The notes under the pieces were generated by a model that made no database searches, was not told the origin of the DNA, and worked only from the letters and a program-made list of their open reading frames with translations. Positions 53,422-61,457 of a stretch of DNA of 64,000 nt are shown piece by piece (position 1 is the stretch's first letter; each line of letters begins with the position of its first letter). Position numbers and translations under genes: made by a program. Origin of the DNA: Azospirillum sp. TSO35-2 (GTDB lineage Bacteria > Pseudomonadota > Alphaproteobacteria > Azospirillales > Azospirillaceae); assembly GCF_003116095.1 (NCBI RefSeq), contig NZ_LGRA01000018.1, positions 57,447 through 121,446 of the forward strand, written 5' to 3'.

Positions 53422-53777
53422 CTTTGCATCCTCCTCTGTGTGGCGACTGGCGAATGACCCACAGTACCAAGCGCGCCGGGACGCCACCCGTTAGGCTCAG
53501 CAAAGCGCCGTTAGTTTCCGTGTAGGCTCTTCTCCGCTCCACAGGACCGCCGGCCGTGCCCAGGGACAGGGGATGAGTTCGACAACGTCTCCGCGTGGCG
53601 GGTCCGCAGAAGGATCAAGCCGCGATAGGCTTTTGAAGATCGCATCGGCAACTTTCCACTCGCTGGGGGTCAGGCGCGCGTCTATGTTCACATCCAAGGC
53701 GTCGCCATGGCGGCGTGGTTGAAGCCAGATGGCCCCCGGGGAACCCGGCGCGGTTCGGTTCGACAGACGGGGTCGCG
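53422..53777. other. 356-base gap between divergent genes
   Basis: No clear gene. A minus-strand frame (53497-53796) encodes a stretch ARLTPSEWKVADAIFKSL that looks helix-turn-helix-like, but it lacks a good start and overlaps the next gene; it may be a degraded remnant. Confidence 0.45.
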
Positions 53778-54953
53778 ATGACGCTTGATCTTGCACGGCT
53801 GCGCGCCGAGACGCCCGGCGTTGCCCACCGGATCCACCTCAACAATGCGGGCGCCAGCCCGATGCCGGCGCCGGTGCTCGACGCAATGGTCGCGTATCTG
53901 CGGCGGGAGGCCGAGATCGGCGGCTACGAGGCCGCGGCGGACTCGGCGGTGCGGCTGAACGGTGTCTACGACAGCGTCGCCCGGCTGGTTGGCGGCGCCC
54001 GCGACGAGATCGCCCTCACCGAGAACGCCACGGTCGCGTGGCAGATGGCGTTCTACGCCCTGCCGTTCCAGCCCGGTGATCGCATCCTCACCGCCCGCGC
54101 CGAATATGCCGCAAACTACGTTGCGTTTCTCCAGGTGGCGCGGCGCACGGGTGCTGTGATCGACGTCATCCCGGACGATGCCGATGGCGTGCTCGACCCG
54201 CAGGCTTTGGAGCGCATGATCGACGAGCGGGTGCGCCTGATCGCCATCACCTGGGTCCCGACCAACGGCGGCTTGGTCAACCCGGCCGCCGCCGTCGGGC
54301 GCATCGCGCGGGCGCACGGCATACCCTACCTGCTCGACGCCTGCCAGGCGGTCGGACAGATGCCGGTCGACGTCGGGGCGCTCGGCTGCGACATGCTGTC
54401 GGCGACCGGGCGCAAATTTCTGCGAGGGCCGCGCGGGACCGGGTTCCTCTATATGCGGCGCGACCTCATGCGGCGGCTGGAGCCGCCGATGATCGACCAT
54501 TTCGCCGCGCCGTGGGTGGCGCCGGACCGTTACGAACTTCGCCCCGACGCCCGGCGCTTCGAAAGCTGGGAGAACAACTACGCCGCTCGGCTGGGGCTGG
54601 GCGTCGCGGTGGATTACGCGCTGGAGATCGGCGTGGAGGCGATCGCCGCGCGCTGCCAAGCGCTCGCGGCCCAACTCCGCCAGTCACTCGGCGCGATCAG
54701 CGGGGTCACGCTGCATGATCTCGGCCGGCATCCGGCGGCCATCGTCAGCTTCTCGCTCGACGGCTGCGAGGCCGACGCCGTCAAGGCCCGCCTTGCCGCG
54801 GCGGGGATCAACGTCAGCACGTCGCAGCCGTCGAGCACGCTTCTGGACGCGACCGCGCGCCGCCTGCCGCCGCTGGTGCGCGCCTCGCCGCACGCCTTCA
54901 ACACCGAAGACGAGATCGAGACGCTCGCGGCCGCCGTCCACGCCATGCGCTGA
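53778..54953 (+). CDS. Class V aminotransferase-fold PLP enzyme (isopenicillin N epimerase/desulfurase-like)
   Basis: PLP-dependent enzyme of 391 residues. It has HLNNAGASPMPAPVLDAM at the N-terminus, a cofactor Asp in LLDACQAVGQMPVDV and the Schiff-base Lys in SATGRKFLRGPRGTGFLY (about residue 213). No conserved desulfurase Cys loop is apparent; the C-terminal SQPSSTLLDATAR replaces it. Members act as epimerases, lyases or aminotransferases. It faces the MocR regulator gene end to end, and MocR proteins often control PLP enzymes. Confidence 0.9.
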   Translation: MTLDLARLRAETPGVAHRIHLNNAGASPMPAPVLDAMVAYLRREAEIGGYEAAADSAVRLNGVYDSVARLVGGARDEIALTENATVAWQMAFYALPFQPGDRILTARAEYAANYVAFLQVARRTGAVIDVIPDDADGVLDPQALERMIDERVRLIAITWVPTNGGLVNPAAAVGRIARAHGIPYLLDACQAVGQMPVDVGALGCDMLSATGRKFLRGPRGTGFLYMRRDLMRRLEPPMIDHFAAPWVAPDRYELRPDARRFESWENNYAARLGLGVAVDYALEIGVEAIAARCQALAAQLRQSLGAISGVTLHDLGRHPAAIVSFSLDGCEADAVKARLAAAGINVSTSQPSSTLLDATARRLPPLVRASPHAFNTEDEIETLAAAVHAMR

Positions 54954-55137
54954 CCTGAATGTGCAGGTCCTGACGTTCAGGGCTGGGCGGGTGGCCGAAC
55001 AGAGGCCGACACCCATCCGCCCGACCGCGGAACCGGGAACCGAAGCCCGCCGGCAGGTGGACGGCCCCACGCCTTCGTTCACGCCGTGGCGCGAGCCCTG
55101 ACACCGGTACCGCGTCCAGGGTGTCGCGAACCCGGCA

Positions 55138-56553
55138 TCACACGACCACACCGGCCAAGGCCGGGCTCTGATCAAGCGCATCCGCCAGGAGATCCAGGAC
55201 GCGCTGGGTGTCGTCCTGACTGTCGGGCGCACCCAGGCAGATGCGCAACGCCTCGGGGGCCGGTTCGGCCACCGCAAAGGTGTCGCTGACGATGGTCGAT
55301 ATGCCGCGCGTGCGCAAATGGGTCGCGAACTCCCCCCGCGTCCAGGCCGCCGGCAGAAAAAGCCACAGGTGGAATCCCTCCGGATGCGCCGCGAAACTCC
55401 CCGGCGGAAGCGTCTGTTGCGCCATGCGCTGCCGGATCACCGCTTCGGAGCGGACGGCGAGAAGCAGCCGATCGGCTGTTCCATCGCCGATCCATTGGGT
55501 GGCAATCGCCGCCAGCACGGGCGGCATCGCCAGCATCGTCGCCCGTTGTGCCGCGATCAGCCGCAACGCCTGCCGGGCATCGGGGGCAGCGACGTACGTG
55601 ACGCGCAGGCCGGGCGAGACACACTTCGCAAGCCCGGCGACATGGTAGGTCAGCTCAGGCAGCAGCGCGGCGATTGGCGGCGGGCCTGCCTCCGGAAGAA
55701 CGCCGTAGATGTCATCCTCGATAACCGGCACGCCATGCTCACGCGCAACGGCGGCGATCGCCTGCCGCCGCTCCAGGGGCATGGTCGCGGTGGTCGGGTT
55801 GTGCAGCGTCGGTGTGCAATACAGAGCCTTCGGCCGGTGCTCGGAAAATGCGGCTCTCAGCCCATCGGGATCGAGGCCGTGTTCGTCCATGGCCACGCCG
55901 ACGATCCGCAGGCCAAGCTGCCGCGCGAGTGCCTTGAAGCCCGGGTACGTCAACGCTTCCGCGCACACGGTGTCACCGGCGGCCGCGATCGTGGACAGCA
56001 CGCACATCAGGGCGCTTTGCGTGCCGGGGCAGAGCAGTACGCGCTCCGTCGTCAGGTCGGGCAAACGCCGGCTGAGCCATTGAACGCCGGCCTCCCGGTC
56101 CTTCAACCCGGCTCCGACCTCCGGATAGCGCAGGATGCTGCGGGGATCGGTCCGTGCAATGGCCCGGGCCATGCTCTGGTGGACGTGCGCCAGCAGTTCC
56201 GGCGCGTTCGGCAGCGGTGGCTGGTTCATCGTCATGTCGACGAAGGCCCGGCGGACCGCGTCGCCGATCTCCATGGGCAAGGGCGCGGGCGCCGGCTCCG
56301 GAGGCCGGACAAAGGTCCCTTGGCCCACCCGGCCGTCGAGCAGACCACGCCGGCGGGCCTCGCTGTACGCCCGCGTGACCGTGGTCAGATCAAGCCCCAA
56401 CTGTTCGGCAAGCACCCGCTGCGGCGGCAGCCGCCGACCAGGCGCGAGACGTCCGTCACGGATATCGTCGGCGATCGCGTCGGCGATGGCCAGGTAGACC
56501 GGCTTGTCCTTGTCCGCAAGCCGCGGGAGCCAGGCCGTGTGTTCCGCGTGCAT
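55138..56553 (-). CDS. MocR-type regulator (GntR helix-turn-helix plus aminotransferase domain)
   Basis: Regulator of 471 residues. The GntR winged helix spans residues ~12-82 (PVYLAIADAIADDIRDGRLA, LGLDLTTVTRAYSEARRRGL). The rest is a type I aminotransferase-like domain with the likely PLP Lys in AGLAKCVSPGLRVTYV near residue 308 and Arg in HPEGFHLWLFLP. Such proteins use PLP to sense amino compounds and control PLP, GABA or taurine genes. GGGAAGAAG precedes the ATG. The target is unknown. Confidence 0.92.
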   Translation of the reverse strand: MHAEHTAWLPRLADKDKPVYLAIADAIADDIRDGRLAPGRRLPPQRVLAEQLGLDLTTVTRAYSEARRRGLLDGRVGQGTFVRPPEPAPAPLPMEIGDAVRRAFVDMTMNQPPLPNAPELLAHVHQSMARAIARTDPRSILRYPEVGAGLKDREAGVQWLSRRLPDLTTERVLLCPGTQSALMCVLSTIAAAGDTVCAEALTYPGFKALARQLGLRIVGVAMDEHGLDPDGLRAAFSEHRPKALYCTPTLHNPTTATMPLERRQAIAAVAREHGVPVIEDDIYGVLPEAGPPPIAALLPELTYHVAGLAKCVSPGLRVTYVAAPDARQALRLIAAQRATMLAMPPVLAAIATQWIGDGTADRLLLAVRSEAVIRQRMAQQTLPPGSFAAHPEGFHLWLFLPAAWTRGEFATHLRTRGISTIVSDTFAVAEPAPEALRICLGAPDSQDDTQRVLDLLADALDQSPALAGVVV

Positions 56554-56768
56554 CTTCTTCCCTATGGGCCGTGTGGCGACCGACGTTGACAGACAATCGC
56601 ACCCTGTGACGGCCTGAGGAGAACCGTGCAAGGGAGGCTTCGGAAGCGTGGAGGCCCCGGCGAAGGCCCGGCGCCGAGAATGGGCCGCGGCTCCGGGTAC
56701 CATGAAACGCGCTGACCAGATCAAGCCGAAGCGCGCCGGACGACGGTCTTCGCCCCGCCGTCGGCCCC

Positions 56769-56927
56769 TTACCGGGTCAAGCGCAGGATGATCGCGAGGT
56801 TGATCCAGGAGGCCACGACAATCACCAGGACCGCCAGGGCCGGGCTTGCGAGCATGATACCGACATATCCGCCGACGGTGACGAGCAGGAGGGCGAATGC
56901 CATCAGGGTTACACGATGATCTTCCAT
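56769..56927 (-). CDS. Small two-helix membrane protein, 52 aa
   Basis: A short gene of 52 codons from ATG (56927) to TAA. Two hydrophobic helices are evident: VTLMAFALLLVTVGGYVGIM and PALAVLVIVVASWINLAIIL, with a basic end RLTR. GAGAAGA lies 7 bases before the start. Third-position GC bias and clean topology support it as real. No family recognised. Confidence 0.65.
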   Translation of the reverse strand: MEDHRVTLMAFALLLVTVGGYVGIMLASPALAVLVIVVASWINLAIILRLTR

Positions 56928-57020
56928 GGCGGTCTTCTCGTGGTGGATGGTTACTGACCTGATGGGCCAGTCAGTGCAAAGCGGCCGTGATGCCGGAATC
57001 GGCCGGATCGGTGGTCGGTT

Positions 57021-57407
57021 TCATTGATCGCCCGGTCGAGCGAGCCGTCCTTCTTCCGCCTTGTGGACGTACTGGGAGCTGACGATCCATCCCTTCAGCG
57101 GCCGCAGAAGCGCCAGGCATCCTGCCAACAGCAGCGGAAACGAGGTCACGACGTGGACCCAGATCGGGGGCTCGTAGGTGATCTCCAGCCAGCCGGCGAA
57201 GGTGACCACCGGAAAGCTGACGATGCACATGACGAAGAAGGCCGGGCCGTCCGCCGGATCGGCGAAAGACAGGTCGAGCCCGCAGACGCTGCAGTGCGGC
57301 GCCAGCTTCAGATACCCCTGGAAGATGCTGCCTTTCCCACAGCGCGGACATTTTCCGAAAAGCCCGGTCTGTGTGGGCGACAGTGCGGTATGATCCTGCT
57401 CGTTCAT
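57021..57407 (-). CDS. DUF983 family zinc-ribbon membrane protein
   Basis: Protein of 128 residues. A zinc-ribbon pair C-x2-C is near residues 20-23 and 40-43 (GKCPRCGKGSIF and HCSVCGLDLSFAD), followed by two membrane helices (AFFVMCIVSFPVVTFAGWL and VVTSFPLLLAGCLALL). This layout defines DUF983, found beside cytochrome oxidase genes in some bacteria, but not here. The start at 57407 fits the family beginning. Confidence 0.9.
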   Translation of the reverse strand: MNEQDHTALSPTQTGLFGKCPRCGKGSIFQGYLKLAPHCSVCGLDLSFADPADGPAFFVMCIVSFPVVTFAGWLEITYEPPIWVHVVTSFPLLLAGCLALLRPLKGWIVSSQYVHKAEEGRLARPGDQ

Positions 57408-57511
57408 TGCAAACCTCGTTGCGTCTGTCTGGTGAGTGGTCCGCCGGTTTCCGGCCACGTCGGTCGGGCAGGGGCCGGCACGAAGCGCCGCCCCCCGTTC
57501 CACGGCGCAGG

Positions 57512-57643
57512 TCACTCCGCGCGCCGGTACACCGGGAGATCCAGCCGCGCCCACACGTCGAGCCCGCCCGTCACGAGGCGAGCCATGTCGGCGTCGCTGT
57601 GCAAAGGGGTGGGGGTGAGCCGCAGGCGCTCCATGCCTCGCGA
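57512..57643 (-). pseudogene. C-terminal fragment of 5-aminolevulinate synthase (hemA)
   Basis: The minus-strand frame reads SRGMERLRLTPTPLHSDADM followed by ARLVTGGLDVWARLDLPVYRR and a stop. This is the C-terminal signature of 5-aminolevulinate synthase (RGTERLRxTPxPxH, then a helix with VWxxLxLP). No upstream sequence continues the similarity, so at most about 43 of ~400 residues remain. It is a 5'-truncated relic. The function is lost; a full copy must be elsewhere if the pathway is used. Confidence 0.7.
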
Positions 57644-57694
57644 GGCGGCGGCCCCACCGGATGTCGAAAGCGCCCCGATTGCCGGTAACCCGCC

Positions 57695-57726
57695 ATTGCC
57701 TGCAGGCAATTTCTTTGTACGGTACA
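57695..57726. repeat. Two adjacent perfect palindromes
   Basis: ATTGCCTGCAGGCAAT (57695-57710) is a perfect 16-base palindrome, and TGTACGGTACA (57716-57726) a perfect 11-base dyad. They are 5 bases apart in a gene-free region. They could be binding sites or remnants of a mobile element end. Confidence 0.7.
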
Positions 57727-57953
57727 TTGCGTGGCGTCGCAAGGGCTGATGTATGGATTGCGCCGTGTCGCAAGGTCATGGGAGAGCGGCGCCCAACGCA
57801 TTCCGCAGTCCTTGTAGGGCCGTTGATCGGTGTTCGAACGGCAGGTGGCGCCCGGCAGCTGGTCGATGTAGGGATCAAGCTCAGCTTTCCAGCCGGCCCC
57901 CCTGGGGTGGGGGCGGGTGCCCAGAAAGCGATTGCCGGAGCAATGCCGCGTAT

Positions 57954-57974
57954 GTATGGTTTGTTGATCCATAC
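57954..57974. repeat. Inverted repeat GTATGG-N9-CCATAC
   Basis: Perfect 6-base arms about 110 bases before the lrgA start. GTATGG also occurs at 57751-57756 and GTATGC near 58030. It could be an operator for lrgAB; this is tentative. Confidence 0.4.
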
Positions 57975-58084
57975 AAAACAGGGTGGTGCTCCCTGCATCC
58001 AACAGGACCCACGCCCAGCAAGGATGTTTGTATGCCGTTCCTGGCTTCTTCGCTGCTTGCCCGTCCCCAGAGCGGTGCCGTGCC

Positions 58085-58462
58085 GTGAGCGCTCTTCGAC
58101 CGCTCGGCCTGCTGCTCACCTGTCATTTGGGTGGCGAAATGATCGTCCGCTTCTTGGCCGTGCCGCTGCCGGGCGCCGTCGTCGGCTGCGCGATCCTGTT
58201 CAGCGTGGTGCTGGTCCGCGGGCGTCTGCCCGATGGTCTGAAGACGATTGCGGACGGGCTGCTGCGCTACCTGCCGGTGATGTTCGTTCCGGCCGGCGTC
58301 GGGGTGATGGCGGATGTCCAGCGCCTGCAGGACGAGTGGGGAGCGCTGCTCGCCACCCTTGTCCTGAGCGCAACGATCACCTTGGCGGCCACGGCCTGGA
58401 GCTTCGGTGCCGTGACACGCCTGGCGTCACGATGGCGGGAGCGGGGCAATGGTTCAGTCTGA
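58085..58462 (+). CDS. lrgA: CidA/LrgA family membrane protein
   Basis: Inner-membrane protein of 125 residues with about four helices. It has LLLTCHLGGEMIVRFLAVPL, PLPGAVVGCAILFSVVLV and the highly conserved YLPVMFVPAGVGVMADVQ of the family. LrgA/CidA proteins act in holin-like control of lysis or in pyruvate/glycolate transport. GTG at 58085 is used; no ATG fits. The start codon of lrgB overlaps its end by 14 bases. Confidence 0.9.
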   Translation: MSALRPLGLLLTCHLGGEMIVRFLAVPLPGAVVGCAILFSVVLVRGRLPDGLKTIADGLLRYLPVMFVPAGVGVMADVQRLQDEWGALLATLVLSATITLAATAWSFGAVTRLASRWRERGNGSV

Positions 58463-59162
58463 CGCTTGGAGCACGCTGCTAGCCTCCCCGCTGCCGTGGC
58501 TGACCATCACCGTCGGCGCCTATCTGGCGGGTCAGGAGTTGCACCGGCGCAGCGGCGGGAATCCGTTGACCCAGCCCGTCGCGGTGGCCGCCGCGCTGAT
58601 CGTGGTGTTCCTTCTGATCACCGGATATCCCGTTCAAGCCTACACGCAGGGAACGGTTCCTCTGCGCTTCCTTCTTGGTCCGGCGACGGTCGCGTTGGCG
58701 ATCCCCCTCTACGAACGGCGCCATCTCATCGCCCGCACCTGGCTGCCGCTGAGCGCCGCGCTGCTGGTCGGTTGCCTCACCGGCGTTCTGTCGGTGCTGT
58801 GCCTGGCCCGGCTGTTTGGGTTGAGCGATGCCATGATGCGGTCGATGAGCCCGAAGTCGGCCACCATGCCCGTCGCGATGGAGGTTTCCGCGCAGATCGG
58901 CGGTGTCCCGACGCTGACGATGGTGTTCGTCATGGCGACCGGGGTCGTCGGCGCCGCCCTCATCGAGCCGGTTCGCCGCTGTCTGACCGGTGTTGACGAC
59001 CGTGGCCTGGGGTTCGCCCTGGGCTTGGCCGCGCACGGCATCGGTGTCGGGCGTGCCTTTCAGACGAGCCCGGTCGCCGGCGTCTTTGCCGGGCTCGCCA
59101 TGGCCCTCAATGGGATTGCGACCGCGCTGCTGACACCGGCAGTCCTGGCGCTGTTCCACTGA
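58449..59162 (+). CDS. lrgB: LrgB family membrane protein
   Basis: Inner-membrane protein of 237 residues with about six helices. Family motifs are LTQPVAVAAALIVVFLLITG, LLGPATVALAIPLYERR, the conserved SPKSATMPVAMEVSAQIGG and GLAAHGIGVGRAFQ. It functions with LrgA; the pair has been linked to export or uptake of pyruvate or glycolate and to autolysis control. It overlaps lrgA, so the two are coupled. It converges on the SH3 gene. Confidence 0.93.
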   Translation: MVQSDAWSTLLASPLPWLTITVGAYLAGQELHRRSGGNPLTQPVAVAAALIVVFLLITGYPVQAYTQGTVPLRFLLGPATVALAIPLYERRHLIARTWLPLSAALLVGCLTGVLSVLCLARLFGLSDAMMRSMSPKSATMPVAMEVSAQIGGVPTLTMVFVMATGVVGAALIEPVRRCLTGVDDRGLGFALGLAAHGIGVGRAFQTSPVAGVFAGLAMALNGIATALLTPAVLALFH

Positions 59163-59216
59163 CGGTTCCCGGGGCACCGTCAGCCCGACACCGGCGGGCC
59201 GCTCCCCCGGCCTCCG

Positions 59217-59852
59217 TCAGCGCGCCGAACTCAACGTCGGAACCGTAAGCTCGGGTCCCTTCGCGGCGTCGGTGATGGTGATGGCGGTCGGGCCCTGGGC
59301 CCCCAGCGTCACCGTCACCGGACGGCCGTTGTTGTAGTTCTTCCACATCTGATACAGGGCCAGCGCCGCGAACATCTTGGCGTCGCGGCTGGTGTTGTAC
59401 AGCCATTCCTGCGTCGGCACGACCCGCAGATTGCCGTTGCCGCTCTGCTCCACCTTGTCGGCGAAGCGGTAGCCGAGATGGTCGCTGATGCCGGCAACCA
59501 GCCCGTCGAAGCCGGGCGAAAGCCGGCCGAAGCCGGCCTGCGCCGGAGCGGTGTCCCCACCACCAAGCGTGCTGGCGGTCTGCCGCTTGACGAGGTCGGA
59601 GAAGAGCCAGCCTTCCTCCCCGGTGCGCAGCACCCGGACGCCCATCCAATTGCCGTCCCGTCTCAGCTCGACCACCTCCTCGCCGCGCATGATGGTGGAA
59701 CGAACCGCCGCGTCGTCCGACGGGCCGGCGCGCAGGTTCACCTTCTCCCCCACCACCGCATGGATGTCGCCGGATGCGGCCAGCGCCGGCATCACCGGTG
59801 TTCCGGCCAATCCGAACACGGCAACCAGGACCGCGATCGCCTTTCGTGACAT
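59217..59852 (-). CDS. Exported SH3-domain protein
   Basis: Secreted protein of 211 residues. A signal peptide (MSRKAIAVLVAVFGLAGTPV to ALAA) precedes a bacterial SH3b domain at about 28-90 (VVGEKVNLRAGPSDDAAVRS, ELRRDGNWMGVRV). The remaining part (LSPGFDGLVAGISDHLGYRF ... ALYQMWKNYNNG) is helical with no known domain. SH3b domains often bind cell wall. GGAGG decides the ATG. Confidence 0.85.
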   Translation of the reverse strand: MSRKAIAVLVAVFGLAGTPVMPALAASGDIHAVVGEKVNLRAGPSDDAAVRSTIMRGEEVVELRRDGNWMGVRVLRTGEEGWLFSDLVKRQTASTLGGGDTAPAQAGFGRLSPGFDGLVAGISDHLGYRFADKVEQSGNGNLRVVPTQEWLYNTSRDAKMFAALALYQMWKNYNNGRPVTVTLGAQGPTAITITDAAKGPELTVPTLSSAR

Positions 59853-60152
59853 GACTGTTCCTCCCGCTGGGGGTGCCGCACGCGCACCGTTTCGCGAACA
59901 ACGCACGGCGACCGGCGGATGATCCACCAAACCCGTTGTCCGGGTGGCGGTTCGTCCTGACACGGCGTGGAGGCGGCGGGGAACGGGCTCGCCGATCGGG
60001 AGCCAGGCCAGGGCCTAAGACCTTCGGCCGGAGGGTTCGCCCTGTCGCCAGTTGCCCGCCTTGCGGCACCGCTTATGATGGGGCCGGAATAACGGCGGCT
60101 TGAACGGCCGGACGCTGTGCAACAGACGCCATACAACACGAGGGTTCAGGGC
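59853..60152. other. 300-base divergent region
   Basis: No gene. It contains the promoter proposed at 60052-60079 for the hydrolase gene and the start region of the SH3 gene. Confidence 0.55.
60052..60079 (+). promoter_or_regulatory. Candidate sigma-70-type promoter
   Basis: TTGCCC, a 16-base spacer and TATGAT, about 73 bases before the hydrolase ATG. The -10 box matches 5 of 6; the -35 box 4 of 6. Confidence 0.45.
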
Positions 60153-60827
60153 ATGAACGAAGCGACGTCGGGTTGGGTCACCCTCCAGGCGCGGGACGGG
60201 CACCGGCTGCGGGCCTACCACGCGCCGGCCCGGATCGAGGAGATCGGCCGGCTGATCGTGGCGCCAGAGATCTTCGGCATCAACCGCCACATCCGCAGCG
60301 TGTGCGACGGCTTTGCCCTGCAGGGCTTCACCACGCTGGCGCCGGACCTGTTCGACCGGGCCGAACGCGGTGTCGAGCTGGACTATGACGATGCCGGCAT
60401 CCAGCGGGGCATCGCGCTGAAGGGCGCGGTGTCGACCGCCGACGCGCTGGCGGACATCGCGGCGGCCCTGGCCCATCTGGGCGGGGATGGTGCGGCGGCC
60501 ATCGTCGGCTATTGCTGGGGCGGCAGCATCGCCTGGGCGGCGGCGTCGGTCCTGCCGGTGCGGGCGGCCATCGGCTATTACGGCGGCGAGATCGGCAAGA
60601 CGCTGGACGCCGCACCCCGCGTGCCGACGCTGCTGCATTTCGGCGAGCAGGACCACGCCATCCCGATGACGGTCGCCGAGGGGGTGCGGTCGCGCTACCC
60701 GTGGGTGCCGGTCCACAGCTACCCGGCCGGCCACGGCTTCAACTGCGACGAGCGGGGGAGCTTCCATCCGGAAAGCGCGGTTCTGGCGTTGCGCCGGACG
60801 CTCGGGCTGTTGCGGGCCGTGTTCTGA
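60153..60827 (+). CDS. Dienelactone hydrolase family protein
   Basis: Alpha/beta hydrolase of 224 residues. The catalytic Cys121 is in VGYCWGGSIAW, the Asp in FGEQDHAIPM, and the His in YPAGHGFNCDERGSFHPES. The Cys nucleophile rather than Ser matches dienelactone hydrolases (Cys123 in the Pseudomonas enzyme). No catechol pathway genes are nearby, so the substrate is unknown. Its 3' end overlaps msrQ on the other strand by 89 bases. Confidence 0.9.
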   Translation: MNEATSGWVTLQARDGHRLRAYHAPARIEEIGRLIVAPEIFGINRHIRSVCDGFALQGFTTLAPDLFDRAERGVELDYDDAGIQRGIALKGAVSTADALADIAAALAHLGGDGAAAIVGYCWGGSIAWAAASVLPVRAAIGYYGGEIGKTLDAAPRVPTLLHFGEQDHAIPMTVAEGVRSRYPWVPVHSYPAGHGFNCDERGSFHPESAVLALRRTLGLLRAVF

Positions 60828-61455
60828 CCGGACGGTCCTTCCGGCCGAGCCGGACCGGCCAGCGGCGAAAGGCCAGCAGCCCGATGCACAGCGCGGCGTA
60901 GACCAGCGGCGCCGTCTGCCAGCCCTTCACCAGCATGATGAAGTGCAGGCAGGCGGCCAGCCCGGCGACGAACACACCCTTGTGCAGGGCGCGCCAGCGC
61001 CGGCCGCCCAGCCGCTTGACCATGCCGTCGGTGGAGGTGGCGGCCAGCGCGGTCAGGATCAGGATGGCGCCCATGCCGACGGTGATGTAGGGGCGCTTGA
61101 CGATGTCCTTCCAGATCGCCGCCCAGTCGAAGAACTGGTCCAGCCCGATGTAGGTCGACAGGTGGACGCAGGCGTAGAAGAAGGCGAACAGCCCCAGCAT
61201 GCGCCGGAAGCGCGCCAGCGCCGCCACCCTGGTCAGCATGCGCAGCGGCGTCAGCGCCAGCGCGATCAGCAGGAAGCGCAGGGCCCACAGCCCGCTGGCC
61301 TTGACGCTCTCCAGCACCGGTTCCGCCCCCAGCTCGCCGGTGTAGGCGAGCCAGACGGTCCAGGCCAGCGGCACCAGGGCCAGCGTGAAGACGGCCGGCT
61401 TTGCCCAGCGCGCCGTCAGGGCGGCGTTGGACAGGGTTCGGAAATCGGCGGCCAT
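60739..61455 (-). CDS. msrQ: Heme-binding membrane subunit of methionine sulfoxide reductase
   Basis: Inner-membrane b-type cytochrome of 238 residues that passes electrons from the quinone pool to MsrP. Helices include FTLALVPLAWTVWLAYTG, LWALRFLLIALALTPLRML and AFFYACVHLSTYIGLDQFF, with conserved His residues at YACVHLSTY, RRWRALHKGVF and LHFIMLVKGW. About 35 hydrophilic residues at the C-terminus, beyond the usual end, lie in the overlap with the hydrolase gene. It is 2 bases after the msrP stop. Confidence 0.93.
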   Translation of the reverse strand: MAADFRTLSNAALTARWAKPAVFTLALVPLAWTVWLAYTGELGAEPVLESVKASGLWALRFLLIALALTPLRMLTRVAALARFRRMLGLFAFFYACVHLSTYIGLDQFFDWAAIWKDIVKRPYITVGMGAILILTALAATSTDGMVKRLGGRRWRALHKGVFVAGLAACLHFIMLVKGWQTAPLVYAALCIGLLAFRRWPVRLGRKDRPVRTRPATARASGATPEPRFPDGSSPARRS

Positions 61456-61457
61456 CG

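Larger units (their letters stand above)
57408..58084. other. 677-base gap with a gene fragment and dyads
   Basis: No intact gene. It holds the hemA-like remnant (57512-57643), two neighbouring palindromes (57695-57726) and an inverted GTATGG repeat (57954-57974). Short frames on both strands have no protein-like character. It looks like a scar of past rearrangement plus the promoter region of lrgAB. Confidence 0.6.

Noticed and set aside
53497..53796. Minus-strand frame with LTPSEWKVADAIFKSL
   Set aside because: Looks slightly helix-turn-helix-like, but no good start, no full domain and overlap with the next gene; at most a remnant.
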